A DNA stretch of 64,000 nucleotides from Fen-1362 sp049516395 (GCA_049516395.1 JBEKTD010000011.1:1-64000); one strand, 5' to 3'. Counted from the first letter of the stretch, positions 1 to 9,760 are shown. Numbers and translations: made by a program. The notes: a model not told the origin generated them from the letters alone.

Positions 1-2
1 TA

Positions 3-440
3 CTTGCCTTTTCAAGGTTAGCCGCCAAAAGTGAATACATTGGATATAGTCAGGAAGTTATCTACGGCGATACGCATTCACGGGTTATTGCGGCACAAAA
101 ACATGTTCCTGCGGGACAGGCGGTCGTGGTGTTGATAAGCACGCCGTTTCACCTCGATTATAAGCGCAATACTATTTATGACGCAGAAAACGCTGGAATC
201 GGAACTTCCTGGGCGTATGTGCCTGATGCTAACTATTTTTTGTTTGAGTACAGCGGATTTGCTGTACGTACTTTAAAAGCATATCTTCATCTTAATCACA
301 TCGTCCCCGGCAGACGTGAGCAGTACACTTCTGAAAAGTGTATTCTGTTTCTGGAATTTTTTCAGGAGTTAAGGAAGAACTCGGATGAGCTTTACAATGA
401 TGGAAGGATAGTGGTGCTGAAAAAACGCAGAACGATTTAA
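3..440 (+). CDS. C-terminal part of an unrecognised protein (cut by window edge)
   Basis: The frame is open from the left edge to a TAA at 438-440, giving 145 visible residues; the true start lies outside the window. A GTG at 126 could serve as a start, but the sequence before it (LAAKSEYIGYSQEVIYGD) reads like continuing protein. The fragment has a hydrophobic strand (AVVVLIS) followed by aromatic-rich sequence and a basic end (KKRRTI), with no clear membrane helix. I do not recognise the family. It could be the soluble end of a membrane enzyme, but nothing seen here proves that. Confidence 0.55.
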   Translation, partial: LAFSRLAAKSEYIGYSQEVIYGDTHSRVIAAQKHVPAGQAVVVLISTPFHLDYKRNTIYDAENAGIGTSWAYVPDANYFLFEYSGFAVRTLKAYLHLNHIVPGRREQYTSEKCILFLEFFQELRKNSDELYNDGRIVVLKKRRTI

Positions 441-891
441 ACGTCATTGGAATATTTACTGGCTTAGGCAGCCACCGCCTGCTCTGCGGCGACTGTGGTA
501 TAGCGGAGGATGTGGATCGCCTCTTGAAGGAAACGCAGTTAAGCCGGTCTATAGAATCTTGTAGAACCGCTGCCAGATAGGTTTTTGGGCTGTAGAATCG
601 ACGAACTCAGCTCGGTCTGAGTCCACATCTTTCTCCCCCCACCCCCATCTCTGAACTTTAATCCCATATATTCGCCATAGAACCCGCTCTTTTTCTCTTG
701 ACCTTCTCCTCCAAACAGTTATAAGCATATTTGCCCCTGGCTGAGGGGCCAAAGGCAAAGAGGGTTTGGTTGCATAGACAAGTGTTTAATATGGGAATGT
801 TGGGTAATATATAGTGGTACAATAAACAAACGGGGAAGGTCAGTCCTGTTACAAATTATTGTCTAATCTGTTTATGAAAGGAGAGTATCAA
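441..891. other. Intergenic stretch with repeat copy A
   Basis: No convincing gene. A 69-codon frame on the minus strand (549-758) has no ribosome site and unnatural composition. The stretch holds the first copy of an imperfect 80-bp repeat (541-619) and ends with the ribosome site of the next gene. Confidence 0.5.
541..619. repeat. Imperfect direct repeat, copy A
   Basis: About 80 bp shared with 1538-1617. Both copies begin AAGCCGGTCTAT, contain TGTAGAATCGACGAACTC, and differ at scattered positions. The two copies flank the secreted-protein gene at 892-1491. Confidence 0.75.
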
Positions 892-1491
892 ATGAAAAAA
901 TCGCTGTTGGTATTGTTGTTGCTGGGACTGTCTGCCACGGCTGGTGCGCAAGTGCTTATTTACAACACGACGCAGAGCAACACGGAGTTCCAATACGATG
1001 GAAATAGTTGGACACAATCTATTGTGAAATACACGATGTATAGTGTCGTTGAACCGAATGTTAGCGATACAAACCTTATCAACGTTTGGAATGTTCAGTT
1101 TGGGACGGAAAAAGATGCAGAAGGCCACAAGTACAAATATTACAAAATTGAAGCTAATGACGTATCCTTTGATCTGATAAAAGCACAGATTGCTCGAAAA
1201 ACAGTGATGTGGATTCTATCTGAGGATAATGATACACAGCACAATCTGCTGACAGGAAAAGCGAGCCCAACCAAAATTGGCAGCGAAAAGCCAACTATTC
1301 CAACAAAACTTACCGGCTATTCTAAATGGGATGAAACCGACATGGGCGTCAGATATATAGGCTCAGGCACAATATCAATGACTCTGAACTCCAGGATGAC
1401 AACTGCCGATTACTTGAAGAGCGGTGAAGATGCGGTTAACGATATTACTGTTTATCTCGCATTCTCTAATGGCTACGAACCGGAGCGCTGA
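892..1491 (+). CDS. Hypothetical secreted protein
   Basis: 199 residues starting MKKSLLVLLLLGLSATAGA, a textbook Sec signal peptide cleaved after AGA or AQ. The ATG at 892 is preferred over an upstream TTG at 859 because a GAAAGGAG ribosome site lies just before it and the signal peptide starts there. The mature part is rich in Thr, Asn and Tyr and looks like a beta-structured extracytoplasmic domain (for example GVRYIGSGTISMTLNSRMT). It has no Cys and no anchor. I do not recognise the family. The gene is bracketed by the two copies of an 80-bp repeat, so the repeats and gene may once have moved or duplicated together; this is inference. Confidence 0.7.
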   Translation: MKKSLLVLLLLGLSATAGAQVLIYNTTQSNTEFQYDGNSWTQSIVKYTMYSVVEPNVSDTNLINVWNVQFGTEKDAEGHKYKYYKIEANDVSFDLIKAQIARKTVMWILSEDNDTQHNLLTGKASPTKIGSEKPTIPTKLTGYSKWDETDMGVRYIGSGTISMTLNSRMTTADYLKSGEDAVNDITVYLAFSNGYEPER

Positions 1492-1906
1492 GTAGAATCA
1501 ATATCCGTTGACAGAGCGACTATTACTTGAAGATGGCAAGCCGGTCTATATAATCTTATAGAACTACTGCCAGACAGGGTTTTGGCTTGTAGAATCGACG
1601 AACTCGGCTTAGGGTGAGCCATAGGGCATCTTTTTGGAAATCGGCCTTAAATTTGACCGAAACAACGCGTTTATTTATGCAGGTCAAGCTGTATGGGTCG
1701 AGTGTTTTTACTGTACGGCAGAGACCACAAATTGCCCAAGTTATCTTTTGTGTAATTTCCCAAAAAAATGTGTAACGTTTTGCGTGCTTGCCGCACTTTA
1801 TATATAGACGTTGCTGTACTTTTTATCGGTTTTATGAGGAGAATCTGTTTTCGACGTAAAACACACTTTTTAACACACTAACACGCTTAATTAAGGAGGA
1901 GCAAAA
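1492..1906. other. Intergenic stretch with repeat copy B and AT-rich leader
   Basis: No gene seen. It contains repeat copy B (1538-1617) and an AT-rich leader with ACACAC/AACACAC stutters at about 1858-1885, ending in a strong AAGGAGGAGC ribosome site at 1894-1903 for the next gene. Confidence 0.5.
1538..1617. repeat. Imperfect direct repeat, copy B
   Basis: Second copy of the 80-bp repeat at 541-619, same orientation, roughly 1 kb downstream. Confidence 0.75.
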
Positions 1907-3088
1907 ATGAGTCGGATGGTCTTTGTGGCTGTTATTATCGTGGGGTTGTCGTCTATTTCCTTTGGCTATTCCGGAGGGACAGGTGACCCGAACAACCCAT
2001 ACCAAATCGCCGCAAAAGCAGATTTACTGGCTTTGGCTGCTGATATTAACGACTATAACAAATGCTTTATCCTGACGGCGGATATTAGTATGCAGGGGCA
2101 GGTCTTTACGACGGCAATCATTGCCGCAAATACCATTTCGAGCTATCTCTTTCACGGGACTGCCTTTACGGGAACATTTGACGGCAACGGGCATAAAATC
2201 ACTGATTTTACCATCAATGGCGGAAGCAATTCGTGTCTCGGTTTATTTGGGCAAATCAATCCTGGAAGTTCTGTCAAGAATCTCGGTCTTGGGAACTGTG
2301 CGGTCAGCGGCGATAACTATGTCGGCGGTTTAGTGGGATTGAACTACGGCAGTATCAGCAACTGCTATTCGACGGGTTCGGTTAGCGGTTCTGGTGAAGT
2401 CGGCGGTCTGGTGGGATGGAACGAAAGCGGTACCATCAGCGATTGCTATTCGACGGGTACGGTCAACGGCGGTTCTTCTGGTTATGGTGGCGGTTTGGTG
2501 GGGGGGAACAATGGCAGTATCAGCAACTGTTATTCAATGAGTACAGTCGGTGGTGGTTCTAATTCTTATGAACTCGGCGGGCTGGTGGGATTGAACGGCG
2601 GCAGTATCAGCAATTGCTATTCAACAGGTAGGGTCAGCGGCGGTTCTAATTCTGAAGATGTTGGCGGGCTGGTGGGAGGTAACTTCAGCAGTGTTTCGGG
2701 CGGTTTCTGGGATATAAACACCTCTGGTCAGACGACCAGTGCTGGAGGGACAGGCGAGACAACGGCACAAATGAAAACACTTTCGACATTTACCACCGCA
2801 GGGTGGGATTTTACCAATGAAACAGCCAATGGCACAAACGATTATTGGCGGATGTGTGTGGATGGAGTAAATTATCCGCAGTTGAACTGGGAATATGCTC
2901 AGTACGGTGATTTCGCTTGTCCGGATGGCGTGGATTTTACCGATTTCGCATATTTTGCCGACCGGTGGCATACAGCCGGTTGTGACTCATCCAATAACTT
3001 CTGCGGCGGCACGGATATTGATTCCTCCGGAACTGTAGATATACAGGACCTTGCGATTTTTGCAGCGAACTGGCTCAGCGATGAGTGA
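1907..3088 (+). CDS. Secreted GLUG-repeat protein with dockerin-like tail
   Basis: 393 residues. A signal peptide (MSRMVFVAVIIVGLSSISFG) is followed by a conserved start module (SGGTGDPNNPYQIA) and an array of GLUG-type repeats from about residue 100 to 265. The repeat core is GGLVG-N-GSISNCYSTG, seen five or six times with Gly/Ser-rich linkers. GLUG repeats are known from extracellular adhesin-like and peptidase-associated proteins. The last 60 residues (GVDFTDFAYFADRW then GTVDIQDLAIFAANWL) form two EF-hand-like half repeats like a type I dockerin, common on planctomycete secreted proteins. A strong AAGGAGGAG ribosome site precedes the ATG. Likely exported and possibly cell-surface attached; substrate unknown. 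Confidence 0.85.
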   Translation: MSRMVFVAVIIVGLSSISFGYSGGTGDPNNPYQIAAKADLLALAADINDYNKCFILTADISMQGQVFTTAIIAANTISSYLFHGTAFTGTFDGNGHKITDFTINGGSNSCLGLFGQINPGSSVKNLGLGNCAVSGDNYVGGLVGLNYGSISNCYSTGSVSGSGEVGGLVGWNESGTISDCYSTGTVNGGSSGYGGGLVGGNNGSISNCYSMSTVGGGSNSYELGGLVGLNGGSISNCYSTGRVSGGSNSEDVGGLVGGNFSSVSGGFWDINTSGQTTSAGGTGETTAQMKTLSTFTTAGWDFTNETANGTNDYWRMCVDGVNYPQLNWEYAQYGDFACPDGVDFTDFAYFADRWHTAGCDSSNNFCGGTDIDSSGTVDIQDLAIFAANWLSDE

Positions 3089-3131
3089 CTGCCGAAAACA
3101 TTTTTCTAATAATCTTTTATATGCCGTAAAA

Positions 3132-4343
3132 TCATAATTTACCTATGGCCTGCAACCTGTGTATCGCCTCAAGGCAGGTTCTGGTATTGTGGTAGGGACA
3201 TTTCCATTCCGAAACCTTGGGGTCGGTTAAATTGGGCGAGCCGTCGCGCGAGACCTTCATAAACCATTCGCCCCCCTCGCGGTCAACAATTTTGCGTTCG
3301 ATGAAGTCCCAACTATTCAAAGCGGCCTGAAGGAAATGCTCTTTGCCTGAAAGCTGATAGGCGTTCAGAAACCCCACAACCGCCTCGGCCTGGGGCCACC
3401 ACTCCTTGTCTGAATTGATTATCTTGCCCCCCCTGCCCTCATATAGTAGTCCGCCATCCTTATCAAGGCCTTCCTTGAAAACGACCTGCGCCATTTCAAG
3501 GGCAACTTCCGCAACCTTTTTACTTAGCGCGGGCTTTTCGAGAATTTCCGCCGCCTCATAAAGCAGCCAGCTTCCCTCGATATCGTGGCCAAAGGTATAT
3601 GAATCCGATTTGGGCCGCCAAAGCTCATCGAAGAAGTGGTTGAAGTGAAATGTCTTGCGGTCGATGATTCGGCGTGTAAAGTTATCTATAAGGCCGAGGA
3701 TTTTCTCCCCCACTTTCGGCTTGTGCTCGCAGCGATACAAATTCGTATAGCTCTCAATTATGTGGAGATGGTTATTCATTGATTTCTTTTCGTTCATATC
3801 CTTGTCACTGAGGCGTGCGCCCTCGGCCACAGTCCAGTCGCGGCTGCATATCTCAAAATAGCCGGTATTGACTTTGTCGAAGCTGTGCCGTTCGATAAGC
3901 TCGAACATTTCATTTGCCCGCGCAAGTGCGCCGGCATCTTTTGTCGCGAGATAGTATTCGGCAAGGGCGTAAATATAAAACGCCTGGCCGTAAATCTTTT
4001 TCGAGTCATCTGCGCATTGGCCGCGGTAGTCAACCTGCCAGAACATCCCGCCGAACCGGATATCCCAAAAATAGCTGTTCAGATAATCATACGCTCTTTT
4101 TGCCAATTCGAGATACTTAGGGTTGGCGTCAAAGCGATACATCGCCGCGAAAGTCCAGAGTATTCTGGCGTTGAGTATCAATCCTTTGTTTGCGTGTTTA
4201 TCGATTTTCAAATCACGGCCTACCTGGCCCGCGAAACCGCCGAATTCATTATCAACAGTGTGCTTTTGCCAGAACGGGATAATATTCTCGTATAATTCGC
4301 TTTTGACCCGTTTCTGAAAGGCCTCTATATCTTTTTTAATCAT
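3132..4343 (-). CDS. AGE-family sugar 2-epimerase (cellobiose 2-epimerase like)
   Basis: 403 residues, an (alpha/alpha)6-barrel enzyme of the N-acylglucosamine 2-epimerase family, which interconverts glucose- and mannose-type sugars at C2. The three family His motifs are visible: NNHLHIIESYTNLY, FGHDIEGSWLL and WKCPYHNTRTCLE. WWPQAEAVVGFLNAYQ also matches the family. The cellobiose-epimerase assignment is by overall pattern and is tentative. Starts at 4391 and 4355 are also open; 4343 is chosen because AAGGA lies at good distance and it aligns exactly with the start of the 403-residue paralogue at 59280-60491. It stands alone and faces the neighbouring secreted-protein gene. Confidence 0.88.
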   Translation of the reverse strand: MIKKDIEAFQKRVKSELYENIIPFWQKHTVDNEFGGFAGQVGRDLKIDKHANKGLILNARILWTFAAMYRFDANPKYLELAKRAYDYLNSYFWDIRFGGMFWQVDYRGQCADDSKKIYGQAFYIYALAEYYLATKDAGALARANEMFELIERHSFDKVNTGYFEICSRDWTVAEGARLSDKDMNEKKSMNNHLHIIESYTNLYRCEHKPKVGEKILGLIDNFTRRIIDRKTFHFNHFFDELWRPKSDSYTFGHDIEGSWLLYEAAEILEKPALSKKVAEVALEMAQVVFKEGLDKDGGLLYEGRGGKIINSDKEWWPQAEAVVGFLNAYQLSGKEHFLQAALNSWDFIERKIVDREGGEWFMKVSRDGSPNLTDPKVSEWKCPYHNTRTCLEAIHRLQAIGKL

Positions 4344-4661
4344 AGCTGTCCGCATCCTTATTCTTCTAAGGTTTGTTCCGAAACGACCCATATCAGATAC
4401 TATCTGCTGACGCTGGATGAATCAATCGTCTTGCCCCCGTGTTGTGCAAAAAAACCTTGAATCAGAGGGGGCAATTTTGGTATTATAATAATGCGGATAT
4501 CGGCCCTTTGTAGCCGTCCTATTTGAACAAGCCACGCCAAATAGCGTAAAGTTTCAGATTAGCTGTTAATTTAGGCAAGAATGAGGCAATATAAGTTAAG
4601 GGGCAAGCGTCTTATAACGATAGTATATTAAAAGAGTTAGGTGATTTTTTAGGAATATAAC
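4344..4661. other. Divergent intergenic region
   Basis: Lies between the epimerase gene (minus) and the exporter operon (plus). AT-rich, with a possible weak plus-strand promoter near 4465-4492 (TTGAAT ... TATTAT). The exporter ribosome site AGGA is at 4651. Nothing else recognised. Confidence 0.35.
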
Positions 4662-6023
4662 GTGAAGAAGATAATTTTACTAATAGTTGTAATAGGAATA
4701 GTAGCTGGAATCGCTGGCGGATGGTGGTATTTTAACAAGAACAAGACGAAAAATGTCACATTCCGCACTACCGAGGTAACACGCGGCGACATCCTGTCAA
4801 CCATAAGCGCGACGGGAACAGTCGAGCCGGAAGAGCTTGTGGATGTCGGAGCACAGGTCGCAGGCCTCATCATTGCTTTTGGCAAAGACGAAGATGGCAA
4901 TGAGATTGATTATGGCTCACCAGTTGCGGAAAATACGGTGCTGGCGAAAATTGATGACACAAGTTACGCCGCAGACGTCGCCCTGGCCACCGCACAGTTG
5001 GAACAGGCCAAAGCAGGAGTGGAAAGTTCTAAGGCCAATCTTTTACAATTGAAAGCGAAACTCGACCAGGCCCGGTTGGATTGGGAACGTGCCCAGAAGT
5101 TAGGACCTTCTGAGGCGCTTGCCAAGAGCAGTTATGATTCGTATAAGGCGGCTTTCGAGGTTGCACAGGCCAACGTGGCTGTCGGCGAGGCGGCGATTTT
5201 GGAAGCCAAGGCGTCTGTCAGCCAAGACGAGGCGATGCTTCAAAAAGCCAAATTAAATCTCGGATACTGCACAATAAAATCGCCTGTGGAAGGCGTCATT
5301 ATAGACCGCAGGGTCAACATCGGGCAAACGGTGGTGTCGAGCTTGAATACGCCGAGTTTATTTTTGATTGCCAAGGACCTCAAAAGGATGCAGGTATGGG
5401 TTTCCGTCAACGAGGCCGACATCGGAAAAATTTACGAGGGACAGCCGGTAACATTTACTGTTTCAACATACGAAGGCCAGACATTTAAGGGCGTGGTCGG
5501 CCAAATTCGGCTCAACGCAACTATGACGCAAAACGTCGTTACCTACACAGTCGAGGTCGACACAGACAACTCAAGCGGTAAATTACTTCCTTACCTGACC
5601 GCTAATGTTAATTTCGAGGTCAGCCGAAGAGACAACGTTCTGGAGGTAACAAACGCGGCACTTAGATGGAAACCAAGGGCTGAGCAGATTGCGCCGGAGT
5701 ATCAATCGGCATTAAATGACTCCGCCGAACAGGGTAAAGGTTCGGGGAAAAAACAGCGTGACCCGAACGCGCCAAAGACACAGACCTCAAATTACAAGAA
5801 AGCTACTTTGTGGGTCAGCGAGAACGGCTTCGTCAAGCCAATCAAGGTGCTCGCGGGCACAAGCGATGATACAGTGACCGAAGTGCAGGGCGTGGCATCA
5901 CAGGATGAGCTTAAAGAAGGTCTCCAGGTAATCACGGGAGAACAACAGATGTCTGGGGGCAGTTCGGGGACGGTTAATCCTTTCACGCCGCAAATCGGAC
6001 GACCCAGACCGGCAGGACGTTAA
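4662..6023 (+). CDS. macA: Periplasmic adaptor subunit of MacAB-type exporter (HlyD family)
   Basis: 453 residues with a GTG start after AGGA. One N-terminal membrane helix (residues about 4-22) is followed by the membrane-fusion plan: first lipoyl half (VDVGAQVAGLI), a long coiled-coil hairpin at about residues 105-190 (AQLEQAKAGVESSKANLLQL onward), the second lipoyl half (IKSPVEGVII) and a beta-barrel domain (VWVSVNEADIGKIYEGQPV). The C-terminal part has an inserted hydrophilic stretch (GKGSGKKQRDPNAPKTQ). MacA-type adaptors bridge the inner-membrane ABC transporter to the outer-membrane channel. It heads a run of four genes (adaptor, ATPase, permease, outer-membrane factor), the last three overlapping by 4 bp each. 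The substrate (drug, lipopeptide or lipoprotein) cannot be told. Confidence 0.92.
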   Translation: MKKIILLIVVIGIVAGIAGGWWYFNKNKTKNVTFRTTEVTRGDILSTISATGTVEPEELVDVGAQVAGLIIAFGKDEDGNEIDYGSPVAENTVLAKIDDTSYAADVALATAQLEQAKAGVESSKANLLQLKAKLDQARLDWERAQKLGPSEALAKSSYDSYKAAFEVAQANVAVGEAAILEAKASVSQDEAMLQKAKLNLGYCTIKSPVEGVIIDRRVNIGQTVVSSLNTPSLFLIAKDLKRMQVWVSVNEADIGKIYEGQPVTFTVSTYEGQTFKGVVGQIRLNATMTQNVVTYTVEVDTDNSSGKLLPYLTANVNFEVSRRDNVLEVTNAALRWKPRAEQIAPEYQSALNDSAEQGKGSGKKQRDPNAPKTQTSNYKKATLWVSENGFVKPIKVLAGTSDDTVTEVQGVASQDELKEGLQVITGEQQMSGGSSGTVNPFTPQIGRPRPAGR

Positions 6024-6051
6024 TAAATTTTGCGGACTCGCGGCGAACACT

Positions 6052-6756
6052 ATGGAACTGATTGAACTGAAAAATATTTACAAAACCTATTACATGGGGG
6101 ACATTGATGTCCCCGTTCTTAGGGGTATTACGCTTTCCATCGGTAAAGGAGAGTTTGTCGCGCTGATGGGGGCATCTGGGTCGGGCAAAAGCACGCTGAT
6201 GAACATCCTCGGATGCCTTGACCACCCGACATCCGGCGAATACTGGCTTGAGGAGCGGGAAATATCGAGGGTATCAGCCGACGAACGGGCAAATCTGAGA
6301 AATCATAAAATCGGTTTTGTGTTTCAGAATTTCAATCTTCTGGCCCGCACAAGCGCGCTGGAAAACGTGATGATGCCTTTGTCATACACGCGGGAACATT
6401 TGTCGGATAAAGAGGTAAAGCGCCGCGCCGAAGAGCTTCTGAACCGGGTCGGGCTTGGCGACCGGATGCACCACGAGCCATCGGAATTATCGGGCGGCCA
6501 GCAGCAGCGAGTCGCAGTCGCCCGCTCGCTGATTAACAAGCCCTCGGTGCTTTTCGCCGATGAGCCGACTGGCAACCTCGACTCGAAAACAAGCGAAGAG
6601 GTGCTTACAATGTTTAAGAAGCTAAACGTGGAGGAAGGTATCACGGTTATTATTGTAACGCACGACCCGAATGTCGCCCGACATACCCAGCGGCAGATTC
6701 GCATCCACGACGGCTTAATCGTGAACAGCCAAACATCGCAGGGAGGTTCGCAATGA
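6052..6756 (+). CDS. MacB-type ABC exporter ATPase subunit
   Basis: 234 residues. Walker A GASGSGKST, Q-loop FVFQNFNLL, signature LSGGQQQR, Walker B VLFADEP and H-loop VTHD are all intact, so it should hydrolyse ATP. The sequence type is the LolD/MacB group. Here the ATPase and permease are separate genes, while E. coli MacB fuses them. The stop overlaps the permease start (ATGA), which suggests translational coupling. It powers the tripartite exporter encoded around it. Confidence 0.94.
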   Translation: MELIELKNIYKTYYMGDIDVPVLRGITLSIGKGEFVALMGASGSGKSTLMNILGCLDHPTSGEYWLEEREISRVSADERANLRNHKIGFVFQNFNLLARTSALENVMMPLSYTREHLSDKEVKRRAEELLNRVGLGDRMHHEPSELSGGQQQRVAVARSLINKPSVLFADEPTGNLDSKTSEEVLTMFKKLNVEEGITVIIVTHDPNVARHTQRQIRIHDGLIVNSQTSQGGSQ

Positions 6757-8129
6757 GGTTATTCCGCATGATGCGAATACTGCGAACGGCGCTGCGGGCG
6801 ATAGGCAAAAACCCAATGCGGACGATGCTGACGATGTTAGGCATAATCATCGGAGTCGGCGCGGTAATCGCGATGATGGAAATCGGCACCGGCTCATCGG
6901 ATGCCATCGCTAAAACCATCGCGAGAATGGGGGCAAATACTCTTCTTGTCCTGCCCGGCGCCGCCACAAGCGGCGGTATTGGTTTTGGCGCAGGCAGCAG
7001 CATGACACTTACGCCGCAGGATTGCGACGCGATTATCCGGGATTGCCCTGCCGTGAAAAGCGCAGCCCCCCTTGTTCGCGCCAGAGGCCAGGCGGTTTAT
7101 CAGGACCGCAACTGGGTCCCTATGAGCATTTACGGAACGACCGCTGATTATCTCATTGTCCGGGACTGGACCGATTTGTCGCAGGGCGACATTTTCACCG
7201 ACAAAGACGTTCGTAATTCGACAAAGGTATGTCTCATCGGCCAGACGATTGCCAGGGAGCTTTTCCAAGGCAGCTCACCGATAGGAAAAGAAATGCGGGT
7301 TCTGAACATATCGTTCAAGGTTGTCGGAGTTCTCAGCAGCAAAGGCGCAAATATGATGGGTATGGACCAGGACGACATAATACTTGCGCCCTGGACGACT
7401 ATAAAATTCAGGGTCGGCGCCTCGTCGTCAACATCGACCAGCAGCACAACGTCAAGCACAACCTCGACGACAAGCTCTCCCAGCCAGTTATATCCTAATT
7501 CGCTGACTTCTTTATACCCGGTGCCTTCAGACACACAGGCGGCGGACAATCCTCAGCCGGTGCGGTTTACCAACGTTGACCAGATTGTGGCTGCAGCGAA
7601 TTCTACCGCTGAAATTCATCAGGCGATAGACCAGATAACCGCCCTTTTGCGCGAGCGTCACCGTATTCGCGACCCAAAAGATGATGACTTCAACATCCGT
7701 GATATGACCGAGATGACAAACGCTCTGTCTTCCACAACAACGCTTATGACCAAGCTTTTGCTCGCTGTCGCCCTAATTTCATTGATTGTCGGCGGCGTTG
7801 GAATAATGAATATAATGCTGGTATCAGTTACCGAGCGGACGCGGGAAATCGGCCTGCGTATGGCCGTCGGCGCAAGGGCAAGGGACATCCTGCGTCAGTT
7901 CCTGATAGAAGCCGTAGTCCTGTGTCTTGCAGGCGGAATCTTAGGTATTATCCTGGGTTGCGGCGGGTCGTATCTTATAACCCGCTTTCTGCGATGGCCC
8001 ACCGAAACATCGATGGCGGCCATTGTGGCTTCGGTCATCGTCTCGGCAAGCGTTGGAATCATTTTCGGCTATTACCCGGCATGGAAGGCATCTCGTCTGG
8101 ACCCGATTGAGGCATTGAGATACGAATGA
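6753..8129 (+). CDS. MacB-type ABC exporter permease subunit
   Basis: 458 residues. An N-terminal membrane helix (MLTMLGIIIGVGAVIAMMEIG) is followed by a large periplasmic MacB domain, then three C-terminal helices (LLLAVALISLIVGGVGIMNI onward) of the FtsX/MacB permease fold. The motif TREIGLRMAVGARARDI before the last helices is typical. A low-complexity Ser/Thr run (SSSTSTSSTTSSTT, about residues 225-245) is inserted in the periplasmic part, coded by imperfect ACG/TCG repeats, and may vary in length between strains. It overlaps both neighbours by 4 bp. Confidence 0.93.
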   Translation: MRLFRMMRILRTALRAIGKNPMRTMLTMLGIIIGVGAVIAMMEIGTGSSDAIAKTIARMGANTLLVLPGAATSGGIGFGAGSSMTLTPQDCDAIIRDCPAVKSAAPLVRARGQAVYQDRNWVPMSIYGTTADYLIVRDWTDLSQGDIFTDKDVRNSTKVCLIGQTIARELFQGSSPIGKEMRVLNISFKVVGVLSSKGANMMGMDQDDIILAPWTTIKFRVGASSSTSTSSTTSSTTSTTSSPSQLYPNSLTSLYPVPSDTQAADNPQPVRFTNVDQIVAAANSTAEIHQAIDQITALLRERHRIRDPKDDDFNIRDMTEMTNALSSTTTLMTKLLLAVALISLIVGGVGIMNIMLVSVTERTREIGLRMAVGARARDILRQFLIEAVVLCLAGGILGIILGCGGSYLITRFLRWPTETSMAAIVASVIVSASVGIIFGYYPAWKASRLDPIEALRYE

Positions 8130-9589
8130 AAAAAACAGAAGACAGAGAACAGAAGACAGAGGACGGAACACAGAGGACGGAGAACAGAAGAGTATTATCT
8201 GTAATTTTGTTGTCCTTATGCTGTACTTGCCTGATGCTCCAGGCGGGGTGCCTTGTCGGCCCCGACTATAAACCGCAGGACCCGAACGCCCCCGCCGGCT
8301 GGGCAGGAACAAAAAATGTATCATCGCCGGATACAATGCTGCTGAAGTGGTGGACTGAATTCAACGATGTCAATCTCACCTCGTTAATCGAACGCGCGAT
8401 GAAGTCAAACCTCGACCTAAAGCAGGCAGAAGAAAGAATCCGCCAGGCAAGGGCCGCACGCGGCGTGGCTGCCGCTGGATTCTGGCCCACCGCCGACATA
8501 ACCGGAAGTGCCACACGCAACCATACACCTGCGCCTGCACAGACGACAAACCTGTTTCAGGCGGGTCTGGACGCAGCGTGGGAGCTGGACATTTTCGGCG
8601 GCACCAGACGCAATATCGAGTCGGCAGATGCCAGTATTCTTGCGGCAATTGAAGACCGAAGAGATGTCCTGGTAACTCTTGCTTCCGAAGTCGCGAATAA
8701 CTATGTGCAGCTCCGCGGCTACCAGCAGGAAGTAATCATCGCCAAGAACAACCTCAAGGTGCAAAAACACACCGCCGATGTGACCCGCCAGCAATTTCAA
8801 GGCGGTTTTGTCAGTGCGCTCGATGTCGCGAACGCCGACGCCCAGGCCGCTACGACAATGTCGCAAATTCCCGTGTTTGAGACATCCGCACGACAAGCTA
8901 TATACAACATCTCCGTTCTGCTTGGCCAGGAGCCCGCTTCTCTTCTGGAAGAGCTTTCCCCTGCCTCATCGATACCCCTTACACCGCCCGAAGTGCCTGC
9001 TGGTCTGCCTTCTGAGATGCTTCGCCGGCGTCCTGATATCAGGCGAGCCGAGGCACAAATCCATTCCGCTACCGCCCAGATTGGCGTCGCCACTGCCGAC
9101 CTGTTCCCAAAATTCAATCTCGCCGGCTCAATCTCCACCCAGGCAAATAGTCTTGATAACTTAAGCTGGAACAAGCGCTCGTGGTCATTTGGGCCATCGG
9201 CCAGCTGGGAGATATTCAACGCGGGCCAGGTCAGTTACAATATCAAGGTCCAAAAGTCGCTCCAGCAACAGGCGGTTCTTACTTATAAACAAACCGTCCT
9301 GACCGCCCTTAATGACGTGGAAAGCGCACTTGTCGCCTACGTCAATGAGCACGAACGCCATAAAGCCCTCATTGACGCCGTCACCGCAAACCTAAAGGCC
9401 GTTGACCTCTCCTCACAGCTCTACGTAGAGGGACAAACCGATTTCCTCAATGTACTTGTCGCGCAAGGTTCGCTTAATAGTTCCGAAGACGCCCTTGTTC
9501 AGAGCACACGCAATCTCTCTACGGATTTAATCGCGATTTACAAGGCATTAGGCGGCGGCTGGGATATTGCCTCGCCGGACAGCAATTAG
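8126..9589 (+). CDS. TolC/NodT-family outer-membrane efflux lipoprotein
   Basis: 487 residues. It matches the outer-membrane factor family: lipobox LQAGC near residue 41, GPDYKPQDPNAP, two coiled TolC repeats and the conserved LPSEMLRRRPDIRRAEAQ in the middle. It completes the MacA-MacB-TolC exporter. The first 22 residues (KKTEDREQKTEDGTQRTENR) are odd: they come from a purine-rich stuttering repeat of the type CAGAAGACAGAG, also found inside queG at 13311-13345. This pushes the signal helix to residues 23-40. The start codon itself overlaps the permease stop (ATGA) and lies at the repeat edge. Confidence 0.92.
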   Translation: MKKTEDREQKTEDGTQRTENRRVLSVILLSLCCTCLMLQAGCLVGPDYKPQDPNAPAGWAGTKNVSSPDTMLLKWWTEFNDVNLTSLIERAMKSNLDLKQAEERIRQARAARGVAAAGFWPTADITGSATRNHTPAPAQTTNLFQAGLDAAWELDIFGGTRRNIESADASILAAIEDRRDVLVTLASEVANNYVQLRGYQQEVIIAKNNLKVQKHTADVTRQQFQGGFVSALDVANADAQAATTMSQIPVFETSARQAIYNISVLLGQEPASLLEELSPASSIPLTPPEVPAGLPSEMLRRRPDIRRAEAQIHSATAQIGVATADLFPKFNLAGSISTQANSLDNLSWNKRSWSFGPSASWEIFNAGQVSYNIKVQKSLQQQAVLTYKQTVLTALNDVESALVAYVNEHERHKALIDAVTANLKAVDLSSQLYVEGQTDFLNVLVAQGSLNSSEDALVQSTRNLSTDLIAIYKALGGGWDIASPDSN

Positions 9590-9760
9590 TCCCATAAAAG
9601 CAGGCGGCCGTGTTCCATTTTTGCAGCCGCTCGAAATATGTGATTCCTCTCTGCAAAACTGCCGAAATAGTTATAGGGCATTTGCAAATCAACCGTTACT
9701 TGAGCATAATTTATATAGAGTAAACCACACTTTTCGATAGTTTGAAAGAGGAGCGATAAA

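Noticed and set aside
549..758. 69-codon minus-strand frame
   Set aside because: No ribosome site, odd composition (many Arg/Trp), overlaps the repeat copy A.
2300..2700. Regular repeats suggestive of a CRISPR array
   Set aside because: The periodicity is coding GLUG protein repeats, not identical repeats with unique spacers.
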